From positions 62,001 through 126,000 of the forward strand of contig DAOSOK010000004.1 of assembly GCA_035373905.1 (NCBI GenBank): a stretch of 64,000 nt of DNA, written 5' to 3'. The translations under genes were made by a program, and so were the position numbers. The DNA is from Candidatus Ozemobacteraceae bacterium (GTDB lineage: Bacteria; Muiribacteriota; Ozemobacteria; Ozemobacterales; Ozemobacteraceae). The notes beneath the pieces were generated by a model, which was given only the letters and a program-made list of their open reading frames with translations, searched no databases and was not told the DNA's origin. Shown here piece after piece: positions 33,476 to 41,296 of the stretch (its first letter is position 1; each line of letters starts with the position of its first letter).

Positions 33476-34013
33476 ACCCCGTTCCAGGGGCGGCTTCACC
33501 ATGACCGAACTCCTGGCCTACATCTTCGGAGCGGCGATCCTGCTGACCCTCGTCATGGGAATCTTCTCGAAACTCGGCCGCCAGAGCCATACGGGATCGC
33601 AGCAAGCGCACGTCCAGACCGTCTTCCTGGCGCTCGGAAACCGGCTCGAGAAAGACCTCGCCGGTTGTCTCGACTGGCGCACAGACTTTCACCTCGGCGG
33701 CGAAATGTCGCTGATCGTCGTCCGGCCCGAGGGAACGATAACGTATGATACATATCCGTCCCGAAGCGAGGTCGAGCGCGGGTCGAAAGCCGGGACCGAG
33801 GTATTCCGGTTCTGGACCGGCGCGCCGATGAAATGCGAGACGCTCGAACTGAACAGCGGCGCGAAGAAGAACAAGTCCGTCAAAATGGGCATCAGCATGC
33901 CGGGGTCGCCTCCCATCGTGATCGAACGGTCCCTGCCCATCCATCCTTCGACGACGAAGACGGGAAACGCCGAGACCGCCGAAGGCTTTTTCCCCGTCGC
34001 CAGCATGCCGTAA
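33459..34013 (+). CDS. Prepilin-type N-methylation protein
   Basis: A 184-residue pseudopilin: leader MRRRTEPRSRGG, then FTMTELLAYIFGAAILLTLVMG with Glu5. The downstream domain (about 140 residues) ends in a Thr/Pro-rich tail. Last gene of the third pseudopilin group; followed by two REP-like elements and a strong hairpin. Confidence 0.78.
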   Translation: MRRRTEPRSRGGFTMTELLAYIFGAAILLTLVMGIFSKLGRQSHTGSQQAHVQTVFLALGNRLEKDLAGCLDWRTDFHLGGEMSLIVVRPEGTITYDTYPSRSEVERGSKAGTEVFRFWTGAPMKCETLELNSGAKKNKSVKMGISMPGSPPIVIERSLPIHPSTTKTGNAETAEGFFPVASMP

Positions 34014-34027
34014 CGGGCCGGGCACTT

Positions 34028-34095
34028 CCGTTCGCCCTGAGCCTGCCGAAGGGGGCGAGATTCCGTTCGTGGTTCGACGGGCTCACCACGAACGG
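34028..34095. repeat. REP-like hairpin R4
   Basis: CCGTTCGCCCTGAGCCTGCCGAAGG... ...TTCGACGGGCTCACCACGAACGG; two compensating changes (CTGCCGAAG opposite TTCGACGGG) suggest conservation of the stem rather than the bases. It begins 15 nt after the last pilin stop. Confidence 0.75.
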
Positions 34096-34195
34096 GATCG
34101 GGGACTGAACGCCCAGAACGTATTACTGCTCGTCTCATATGTTAGACGACGGGTATCATGAGTGAAATGAGTGCGTCCGGACCGACATGATACAT

Positions 34196-34259
34196 CCGTT
34201 CGCCCTGAGCTTGTCGAAGGGCGAGAGCATTCGTGCTTCGACAGGCTCAGCGCGAACGG
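34196..34259. repeat. REP-like hairpin R5
   Basis: CCGTTCGCCCTGAGCTTGTCG... ...CGACAGGCTCAGCGCGAACGG. Close to R3 in sequence and in the same orientation as R4, about 100 nt downstream. The 360-nt gap 34014-34373 holds R4, R5 and the hairpin at 34324 and no gene I trust. Confidence 0.75.
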
Positions 34260-34323
34260 TACCGAAAGTGCATGTGGTTGTCGTGTTCCTTTTGAGACAA
34301 GGAGGAGAATGTATATATACGAT

Positions 34324-34356
34324 GACCGGCCCCGGGAGATGCTTTCGGGGCCGGTC
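34324..34356 (-). terminator. Strong 11-bp hairpin between convergent genes
   Basis: GACCGGCCCCG (34324-34334) pairs with CGGGGCCGGTC (34346-34356). It lies 18 nt downstream of the CoA-transferase stop on the minus strand and could stop transcription from either side. No T-run on either strand. Confidence 0.55.
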
Positions 34357-34373
34357 GTGTCATCCGGATTCCG

Positions 34374-36389
34374 TCAGGAGCCCTTGATGTGCGTGAGGGC
34401 CCGTTCGGCCTCCTCGCGGCTCTCGTAGATGTAGGGCGAAACGCCCCGCTCGCTCAGCGCCTCGCCGAGTTTCACCCGCAGGAAGGCGCTGGTCGTGTAT
34501 CGCGTGACGCCGCTGTAATACGTCTTGACGAGCCGCTCGACCATGGACGTGTAGCTGTCCACGAGATCGGGCGAGATCGTGAAATGGTCGTAGTTGACGA
34601 TCGCGCCGACCTTTTTGCCGAGCGGCTTGATGAGCGCGGCCACAGCCTCCTCGATCTGGGTGATCTGCGTTTCGGACTTGATGTTGTAGCCCTCGAAGTT
34701 CACGAACAGCACGCCCTGCTGCGCGTTCAGCGTCAGGCGGGCCGAGAGCGGCACGGTGAGCAGCGCGTCGCGAAGGCCCATCGGGCCGTCCTGGAAGATG
34801 CGCGGATCCATCAGCTTCGGCGGGCTCTTGATGACGGGCTGGAACTCCATCTGGGCGAGGATGTCGCGCTCGAGATCGATGCCCGGTGCGATCTCGACCA
34901 GCTCCATGCCTTCGGGGGTGAGGCGGAACACGGCGCGCTCGGTGATGTACAACACCGGCTGCTGGCGCAGCACGGCGTGTTTTCCGCTGAACGTGACGTG
35001 CTCGACGTGCTGGATGAACTTCTTCGCCTTGCCTTCGCTCTTCACGGTCAGCTTGCCGTCGACGATTCCGAGCTCGAGCTTGCCCGCGGTGAACGTTCCG
35101 ACGAAGACGACCTTCTTTGCATTCTGACTGATATTGATGAAGCCGCCGGCGCCGGCGAGGCGCGGGCCGAACTTGCTGACGTTCAGGTTGCCCTCTCGGT
35201 CGGTCTGGGCGAGGCCCAGGAACGCCACGTCGAGGCCGCCCCCGTCGTAGAAGTCGAACTGATACGGCTGGTCGATGATCGCCTGCGTGTTCGTGCCGGC
35301 GCCGAAATCGAGGCCAGATGCGGGAACGCCGCCGACGACGCCGGGTTCGGCCGTCATGGTCAGGAACTCGACGATCTTCTCCTCGTTCGCGACCGCGGCC
35401 ACGCCTTCCGGCATGCCGATGCCGAGGTTGACGACGCTGTTGGGCTCGAGCTCGAACGCGGCGCGCCGGGCGATGATCTTGCGGTCGCAGAGCGGCATCG
35501 GCGGCAGCGAACCCATCGGGACGCGCAGTTCCCCGGAGTAGGCCGGGTTGTACGGCGTGGCGAACGTCTGGGCGTGGTTCTCCGGCCGGCCGATCACGAT
35601 GCAGTCGACGAGGATGCCGGGAATCTTGACCTGGCGAGGGTTGAGCGTGCCGCTGTCGGCGATCCGCTCGACTTGCACGATGACGAAGCCGCCCGAATTC
35701 TTCGCCGCCATTGCGATGGAAAGCGCCTCGAGCGTCAGGGCTTCCCGCTCCATCGTGACGTTGCCTTCGGGGTCGGCCGTTGTGCCGCGCAGCAGGGCGA
35801 CGTTGACCGGAAACGTGCGATACGCGAGATACTCGCGGTCGTCGAACGTCATCACCTCGACCAGCTCTTCCTTCGTGCAGGCGTTGATCCGGCCGCCGCC
35901 GAGCCGCGGGTCGACGAAGGTGCCGAGCCCGACGGAGGTGATGGTGCGCGGCTTGTGGGCCGCGATGTCTCGATACATGTGGGAAATGACGCCCTGGGGG
36001 AGGTTGTACGCCTCGATCTTGTTCTCGAGCGCCAGCTTCTGGAGTTTCGGCACGAGGCCCCAGTGGCCTCCGACGACGCGCTTCACCAGGCCCTCATGGC
36101 CGAGATGGTTCAGGCCGCGCTCGGCGCCGTCGCCCTGGCCGGCGGCATACATCAGGGTGAGACCGCGGGGCGCCGCCGTGTCGCGGAACCGCGCCTCGAG
36201 CGCGATGGCCAGTTCCTCGGGAAAGCCGATGCCCACGAAACCGCCGGTGACGAGCGTGTCGCCGTCGCGGATGATCGAGACGGCTTCGGCCGCCGACACG
36301 ATCTTGCTGCGCGGAACGCTCGTGCCCGTCGGGGCCTGCAGGGCCGGGAAAATGGGATGGGGTTCTTTGTGCGAGCTCTCACTCATCAT
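34374..36389 (-). CDS. Acyl-CoA:acetate/3-ketoacid CoA-transferase (family I) with C-terminal extension
   Basis: A 671-residue fused alpha-beta family I CoA-transferase. The alpha half (about 30-270) has TGGFVGIGFPEELAIAL; the beta half (about 300-520) has VVNLGIGMPEGVAAVA, the region around the catalytic Glu in propionate/acetate CoA-transferases, and GAGGFINISQNAKKVVFVG. It transfers CoA between short acyl groups in the cytoplasm. The last ~150 residues (after EFQPVIKSPPKLMDP) form an extra domain beyond the usual ~520-residue enzyme. It is single-gene on the minus strand, divergent from the operon at 37037. Confidence 0.85.
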   Translation of the reverse strand: MMSESSHKEPHPIFPALQAPTGTSVPRSKIVSAAEAVSIIRDGDTLVTGGFVGIGFPEELAIALEARFRDTAAPRGLTLMYAAGQGDGAERGLNHLGHEGLVKRVVGGHWGLVPKLQKLALENKIEAYNLPQGVISHMYRDIAAHKPRTITSVGLGTFVDPRLGGGRINACTKEELVEVMTFDDREYLAYRTFPVNVALLRGTTADPEGNVTMEREALTLEALSIAMAAKNSGGFVIVQVERIADSGTLNPRQVKIPGILVDCIVIGRPENHAQTFATPYNPAYSGELRVPMGSLPPMPLCDRKIIARRAAFELEPNSVVNLGIGMPEGVAAVANEEKIVEFLTMTAEPGVVGGVPASGLDFGAGTNTQAIIDQPYQFDFYDGGGLDVAFLGLAQTDREGNLNVSKFGPRLAGAGGFINISQNAKKVVFVGTFTAGKLELGIVDGKLTVKSEGKAKKFIQHVEHVTFSGKHAVLRQQPVLYITERAVFRLTPEGMELVEIAPGIDLERDILAQMEFQPVIKSPPKLMDPRIFQDGPMGLRDALLTVPLSARLTLNAQQGVLFVNFEGYNIKSETQITQIEEAVAALIKPLGKKVGAIVNYDHFTISPDLVDSYTSMVERLVKTYYSGVTRYTTSAFLRVKLGEALSERGVSPYIYESREEAERALTHIKGS

Positions 36390-36461
36390 TCGATTCCTGT
36401 GTTCGTGAAATAATGCGCTCTCGGGAGCGCCGGTAGCCGTGGGTGAACGGGGGCGCCGGGT

Positions 36462-36857
36462 CTACGTCCGGCCGGTCGGGCGCGCGAAGGCCAGGACGTG
36501 GCCGTCCGGGTCGAGGCTGTAGGCGGCCGTATGCCCCCAGTCGCGCGGCTCGGGAGGACTGAGTTCGACGGCTCCCGCGCCGATGGCGCGCTGATGGGCG
36601 CCGGCCGGATCGTCGACCAGCAGATACAGCTCGGCCCGCGGGGCGCCAGCTGCCCAGGAGGGATCGGCGAGGGCGGGACCGAGCAGTTTCTTTATCCCGC
36701 GTTCGGGCATCAGGCCAAGCACGGCGCCGCCGGGAAGCCCGAACTCGGTCATGCCCGGGACGTCCAGACGCGGCTCGAAGCCCAGGGCGGTGCGATAGAA
36801 CGCGGCGGCCCTCTTCTGGTCGGCGACATAGAGAATGAAATGGGCTGTCCGGATCAT
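36462..36857 (-). CDS. VOC-superfamily (glyoxalase-like) protein
   Basis: A 131-residue protein of the vicinal oxygen chelate fold: HFILYVADQKRAAAFYRTALGF at the N-terminus and the paired motif AAYSLDPDGHVLAFARP at the C-terminus. Glyoxalase I, fosfomycin resistance and dioxygenase-like enzymes share this fold and a metal set of His/Glu; the exact activity is undetermined. It lies 72 nt upstream of the CoA-transferase start on the same strand and may be co-transcribed. Confidence 0.8.
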   Translation of the reverse strand: MIRTAHFILYVADQKRAAAFYRTALGFEPRLDVPGMTEFGLPGGAVLGLMPERGIKKLLGPALADPSWAAGAPRAELYLLVDDPAGAHQRAIGAGAVELSPPEPRDWGHTAAYSLDPDGHVLAFARPTGRT

Positions 36858-37036
36858 GTCCTGCTCCTCTCGCGGTTTCGGTCCTTCTCAGACGATCATA
36901 TCACACCCTGCCAGCCCTTCGTCATTCTCATCCGCTTCGGGAAACGGACGAACGTTGTTTCCGTGGGGCCGGCATGATAGCCTGAACTGGTACTGTACCT
37001 GATCTCAGCCAGCAACACCGGAGGGAGAGAGGCACC

Positions 37037-37147
37037 TTGACGGAATACGCAAAGCGGCACGACACATCGATCGGGTTCTTCGACGGCGGTGGCGTTCGCG
37101 ACAACGTCCTTCGCGGGGCGCTGATGAAAGGCCCGGTGGCGCAATGA
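37037..37147 (+). CDS. Small ORF (36 codons) coupled to UbiA
   Basis: A TTG-started ORF of 36 residues with a strong purine-rich ribosome site (GGAGGGAGAGAGG, about 37020-37032) 4-5 nt upstream. Its TGA overlaps the UbiA ATG (ATGA), so translation of UbiA probably depends on it. The peptide is soluble, with a GFFDGGGV stretch. It is either a real small protein, a leader peptide, or the vestige of an enzyme C-terminus. No family recognised. Confidence 0.5.
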   Translation: MTEYAKRHDTSIGFFDGGGVRDNVLRGALMKGPVAQ

Positions 37148-38082
37148 CGGCGTTCATCCGGCGCTGGTGGCAGTTCCTTCGGGAGCGGCACGACCCGTTC
37201 GGCATCACGCTCACCGTCGCGGCCTTCTACGGCGCGAACGTGATGATGGGCCGTCCATCGGATCCCGGCTTCGCCTGGAACCCGGCTCGGCTCGCCGCGG
37301 GATTTGCGGTCGTCTGGCTGGTGTTTCTCCACATGCGGTTGTTCGACGAGGTGAAGGATTACGCCGTCGATCGCGAACACAACCCCGAACGCCCCCTCGC
37401 GCGAGGCCTGATTGAGCTCGGCGAGTTCGGCACGGTGACCCTTCTGGTGATTCTCGTCGAACTTTCTATAGCGGCAAATATGGGCTGGTCTTCGTTCACG
37501 ACGATGGTCATGACCTTGTGCTTCACCCTGATGATGCGCATGGAATTCTTCGTCGGCGACTGGATGCGGCCGAAGCTCGAGATCTACGCGATCACGCACA
37601 CGTTCTCGGCGACCATGCTCGGCTTTCTCTCGTTCTCGATGGCGACCGGCCGCCCGCTCGTGGCATGCGGCGAGGGCTTCGCCCTCTTCGCCCTCGGCAA
37701 CTGGTTCGTCTTCAACGTGTTCGAGTTCGGACGCAAGACGTTCGGTCGTGAAGAGGAGCGCGACGGCGTCGACTCCTACTCCCTGCGCCTGAAACCGGCC
37801 GGGGCCGTCGTCCTGCTCGTCGTGAACATGCTGATCGGGTACGGCCTGCTGGCCGCGGCCTCGTCATTCATCTTCCCGGCCTGGCCGAAGATGCTGCTCG
37901 GCGGCGCGGGGGCGCTCGTCCTCCTCGTCATCCTCGCCGGCATCCGATACGCGGCGTCGCCGACGGCGACCGGGGCGAAGCTGTACCGCGGCATCGTGAC
38001 CCTCTATCTGCTCGGCTACCACATCGCCATCCTCGCGGGCGTCATCCGCGCCTGGGCGCCCCCCGGCCCCTGCGGCATGTGA
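37144..38082 (+). CDS. UbiA-family prenyltransferase
   Basis: A 312-residue polytopic membrane protein with about eight hydrophobic helices. The first Asp-rich motif is DEVKDYAVDREHNPERPL (DxxxDxxxD-type, then NPxRPL), typical of UbiA/MenA/COX10-type enzymes that transfer prenyl chains to aromatic or other acceptors in the membrane. A weaker second acidic motif is at REEERDGVDSYS (about 201-212). Substrate cannot be assigned. It is the second gene of an operon with TspO 19 nt downstream. Confidence 0.75.
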   Translation: MTAFIRRWWQFLRERHDPFGITLTVAAFYGANVMMGRPSDPGFAWNPARLAAGFAVVWLVFLHMRLFDEVKDYAVDREHNPERPLARGLIELGEFGTVTLLVILVELSIAANMGWSSFTTMVMTLCFTLMMRMEFFVGDWMRPKLEIYAITHTFSATMLGFLSFSMATGRPLVACGEGFALFALGNWFVFNVFEFGRKTFGREEERDGVDSYSLRLKPAGAVVLLVVNMLIGYGLLAAASSFIFPAWPKMLLGGAGALVLLVILAGIRYAASPTATGAKLYRGIVTLYLLGYHIAILAGVIRAWAPPGPCGM

Positions 38083-38101
38083 AGATGAGAGGCCAATCCG
38101 C

Positions 38102-38488
38102 ATGAATGCCTGGTATGCGACGCTGAATCGGCCTCCGCTCACCCCGCCGAACTGGGTGTTCGGCCCCGTCTGGACCGTCCTGTATCTGATGATCGCCGCG
38201 TCGCTGTTTCTGTTCTATCGCAACGCGAAGGAACCTGTGCCGATGCGGATCAACGTATTGATAGGCACCCATATTGCAACGAATCTCGCCTGGACGCCGC
38301 TGTTTTTCGGGAGGCAGAATCCCGCGGCGGCCCTGGTCGATATACTTGTCCTCGTCGCCACGCTGGTAGCCTTGATCGCCCATTTCCGCCGAAAACACCC
38401 GGTCTCGGCGCTCCTGCTGATTCCCTACCTCCTCTGGGTGACCTTCGCGACCTACCTCAACACCGGTTTCTACCTGCTCAACAGATAA
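38102..38488 (+). CDS. tspO: TspO/MBR-family membrane protein
   Basis: A 128-residue protein with four to five hydrophobic helices. N-terminal WYATLNRPPLTPPNWVFGPVWTVLYLMI is the conserved TspO start (family PPxW-FxPVWTxLY), and the NLAWTPLFFG block is the second hallmark. TspO binds tetrapyrroles and other hydrophobic ligands and is linked to porphyrin handling. The product is a little shorter than the usual ~160 residues. It lies 12 nt upstream of the phosphotransferase gene. Confidence 0.85.
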   Translation: MNAWYATLNRPPLTPPNWVFGPVWTVLYLMIAASLFLFYRNAKEPVPMRINVLIGTHIATNLAWTPLFFGRQNPAAALVDILVLVATLVALIAHFRRKHPVSALLLIPYLLWVTFATYLNTGFYLLNR

Positions 38489-38500
38489 GGAGACTCTGCG

Positions 38501-41296
38501 ATGACACACCGTATCATCACCCCGAACTCGATGACGCCGGCCGAAGCCGCCCCCATCACGGGCGGAAAAGGCGCGAACCTCCTGCGCCTCGTCGCGGCGG
38601 GGGCCGAGGTGCCGCCCTTCGTCATCGTCTCGAGCAACTGCTTCGATGCGTTCATCCGGGAGTTCCGCGCCGAGTTCGATGAGGTCGTCCGGGGGCTCAA
38701 CGGCTCGAGCCCGATGACGGTCGCCGAAACCTCGAAAGCCGTTCGCGACTGTATCGTCTCCCATCCTCTTCCGCAGTACATCGCCGATGAGATGTACTCG
38801 GCCCTCCGAGCCCAGATCGGAACCGACCCGTTCGTGGCCGTCAGGTCCAGCGCCCTGGGGGAAGATTCCAAAGAGTTCTCCTACGCGGGAATGCTCGACA
38901 CCTACCTGTTCTGCCGCACCGAGAGCGAGATCGCCCTCGCGGTCGTCAACTGCTGGGCGTCGATGTACTCCGACCGGGCCGTATCCTACCGGTTCATGCG
39001 CGGCATTTCCCAAAGCGGCATCTCGATGGCCGTCATCGTCCAGGAGATGGTCGACGGCGTCGCATCGGGTGTGACGTTCACCGTCAACCCGCAGACGAAA
39101 TACGCAGACGAGATCCTCATCAACGCCGTCTGGGGCCTGGGCGAGGGGCTGGTGTCGGGCGGCGTCGACGCCGACCGCTTCGTGGTGCTCAAGAAGGATG
39201 AGTTTCCGATCGACCAGTCCGAAATCGCGCACAAGGAAGAACGGGTCGTTTTCGACCGGGAGCAGGGCTACGGCACGATCGAGGAAAAGATTCCCTCCGA
39301 AGAGGCCTCGAAACCCTGCCTCACGGAGCAGCAGATCAAGTCCGTAGCCGCCGTCTGCGCGCGGATCGAACGCGAATACGGCGGCGTGCCGCAGGACATC
39401 GAGTGGACCGTCGGCCGCGACGGCCGCGTCAAGATTCTCCAGGCCCGGCCGATCACGACCATCGACAAACCGTGGCCCTCGGAACGGCCCTACGTGACGC
39501 TGTGGGATAACTCGAACATCGTCGAGAGCTATTCGGGCGTCACGACGCCGCTGACATTCTCGTTCGCCCTCAATGCGTATCATAACGTCTACGTCCAGTT
39601 CTGCCAGGTCCTCGGGGTGCCCGAGGAGATCATCAGGAAATACGATTTCAACTTCGGGAACATGCTCGGCCTGCTGAACGGCAGGATCTACTACAACCTG
39701 AAGAACTGGTACCGCCTCGTCTCCGTGCTGCCGGGATACTCGTTCAACTCCCGGTTCATGGAAGGCATGATGGGGGTCAAGGCGACGTTCGACTTTTCGA
39801 CCGAGACGCACGAAGAACGGAAGCAGGCGGGCTTCTTCCGCCGCTGGTTCATCGAGCTCCCCCGCATGGGATGGGTCGGGGTGAACCTGGCCTGGAAGTT
39901 CTGGACGATCGACGCCGAAGTCAAAAAATTCATGGATATATACACAAAAATGTATAACAAATACAAGGATTTCGACTTCGACGATCAGCCTGCGCACCGG
40001 CTCGTCGACATCTACAACGAGCTCGTCACCACCGTGCTGGGAAACTGGAAAGCCCCGATCATCAACGATTTCATGGCGATGATCTTCTATGGCGTCCTCA
40101 AATCGCTGATCGGGGCCTGGCTCCCGAACGCCGAGCACTCGCTGCAGAACGACCTCGTGGCGGGCCAGGGCAACGTCGAAAGCACCCTGCCGATGCGGGC
40201 CATGCAGAAGATGGCCCGGTTCATCAAGGCGCACGCGCACCTCGCGGGTCTGTTCCAGACGCTCGATGCGGCGACCCTGAAGAACAGGTTCATTGCCGGG
40301 CCTGCTTCGGAACCGGGCGCGTCCGCAGAGGAACGCGAACTTGCGGCGCAGATCAAGGCGTATCTCGACGAGTTCGGCTTCCGCACCATGAACGAGCTGA
40401 AGCTCGAGGAGCCCTCGCTGAACGAGAAGCCCGAGTTCCTGTTCAGCATGCTGAAGAATTACTCGGCCGGCGCACTTCCGCCCGAGGAGGACACGGGCAT
40501 GCAGGAGGCGAAGAAACGTGAGGCCGCCGAGAAGCGTGTCGAGGAGGCTCTGCGCGATCAGACGATCTGGGGTTTCATTCCCAAGCTGTCGATCATGAAA
40601 TTCGTCACGGAGTATGCCAAAAAGGCGGTCGCGGTGCGCGAATATCAGCGGTTCGCCCGCACCAAGATGTACGGCTTGGCCCGGCGCATCTACATCGGCA
40701 TCGGCCGGCGTCTCGCCGAGCGCGGCGTGATCGACCATCATGAAGACGTGTTCTATCTGCATAAGGACGAAATCATGTCCTTCGTCGTCGGAACGGCGGC
40801 CAGCCAGAAACTGCGCGAGCTCGCCGCGATCCGCAAAGCCGAGTTCGACGTCTACCGGCAGATGGACGAGTTGCCCGACCGCATCGAAACGAAGGGCATC
40901 GTCTACACGAACGATCTGACCAGGAGCGTGCTGAAGGTGCAGCAGAGCGACGACCCGAACGTGCTGCAGGGCATCGGGGGCTGTTCCGGCGTCGTGCGGA
41001 AGCGGGTGAAGGTCATCCTCAACCCCAGCGACGACATGAACCTGAATGGGGAGATTCTCGTCGCCGCCCGCACCGACCCGGGCTGGGTGCCCCTGTTCGC
41101 CACGGCGGCCGGTCTGCTGATCGAGCGGGGAAGCATGCTTTCCCATTCGGTCATCGTCGCCCGCGAGCTCGGCCTGCCGGCGATCGTGGGTATAACGGGC
41201 ATCACGAAACGCGTGAAGACGGGCGATCTGGTCGAGATGGACGGAACGACCGGCATCGTGCGAATCATCGAGCGTGCTGACGAGGCTGGAGTATGA
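38501..41296 (+). CDS. Rifampicin-phosphotransferase-like dikinase
   Basis: A 931-residue soluble enzyme. An N-terminal ATP-grasp domain (about 1-325: GGKGANL, AVRSSALGEDS, VQEMVDGVASGVTF, ILQARPITTI) phosphorylates a swivelling His domain at the C-terminus (about 850-931), where SMLSHSVIVARELGLPAIVG has the phospho-His882. There is no PEP/pyruvate TIM barrel, so it is not PEP synthase or PPDK. Instead a ~500-residue mostly helical middle domain matches the architecture of rifampicin phosphotransferase (Rph), where that domain holds the acceptor. Acceptor unknown; the operon context (UbiA, TspO, RND) suggests a lipid or isoprenoid-like one. Confidence 0.75.
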   Translation: MTHRIITPNSMTPAEAAPITGGKGANLLRLVAAGAEVPPFVIVSSNCFDAFIREFRAEFDEVVRGLNGSSPMTVAETSKAVRDCIVSHPLPQYIADEMYSALRAQIGTDPFVAVRSSALGEDSKEFSYAGMLDTYLFCRTESEIALAVVNCWASMYSDRAVSYRFMRGISQSGISMAVIVQEMVDGVASGVTFTVNPQTKYADEILINAVWGLGEGLVSGGVDADRFVVLKKDEFPIDQSEIAHKEERVVFDREQGYGTIEEKIPSEEASKPCLTEQQIKSVAAVCARIEREYGGVPQDIEWTVGRDGRVKILQARPITTIDKPWPSERPYVTLWDNSNIVESYSGVTTPLTFSFALNAYHNVYVQFCQVLGVPEEIIRKYDFNFGNMLGLLNGRIYYNLKNWYRLVSVLPGYSFNSRFMEGMMGVKATFDFSTETHEERKQAGFFRRWFIELPRMGWVGVNLAWKFWTIDAEVKKFMDIYTKMYNKYKDFDFDDQPAHRLVDIYNELVTTVLGNWKAPIINDFMAMIFYGVLKSLIGAWLPNAEHSLQNDLVAGQGNVESTLPMRAMQKMARFIKAHAHLAGLFQTLDAATLKNRFIAGPASEPGASAEERELAAQIKAYLDEFGFRTMNELKLEEPSLNEKPEFLFSMLKNYSAGALPPEEDTGMQEAKKREAAEKRVEEALRDQTIWGFIPKLSIMKFVTEYAKKAVAVREYQRFARTKMYGLARRIYIGIGRRLAERGVIDHHEDVFYLHKDEIMSFVVGTAASQKLRELAAIRKAEFDVYRQMDELPDRIETKGIVYTNDLTRSVLKVQQSDDPNVLQGIGGCSGVVRKRVKVILNPSDDMNLNGEILVAARTDPGWVPLFATAAGLLIERGSMLSHSVIVARELGLPAIVGITGITKRVKTGDLVEMDGTTGIVRIIERADEAGV

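Noticed and set aside
27645..34259. Several hairpin repeats considered as a CRISPR array
   Set aside because: The copies are far apart, inverted internally, and there are no regular spacers or cas genes.
34309..34428. Short + strand ORF (39 codons) with an AGGAGGAGA ribosome-like site
   Set aside because: It overlaps a strong hairpin and the 3' end of the convergent CoA-transferase, and the peptide matches no family I know. Probably fortuitous.
38501..41296. Annotation as phosphoenolpyruvate synthase
   Set aside because: The PEP/pyruvate TIM-barrel domain is missing; the order ATP-grasp, large middle domain, His domain fits rifampicin phosphotransferase-type enzymes.
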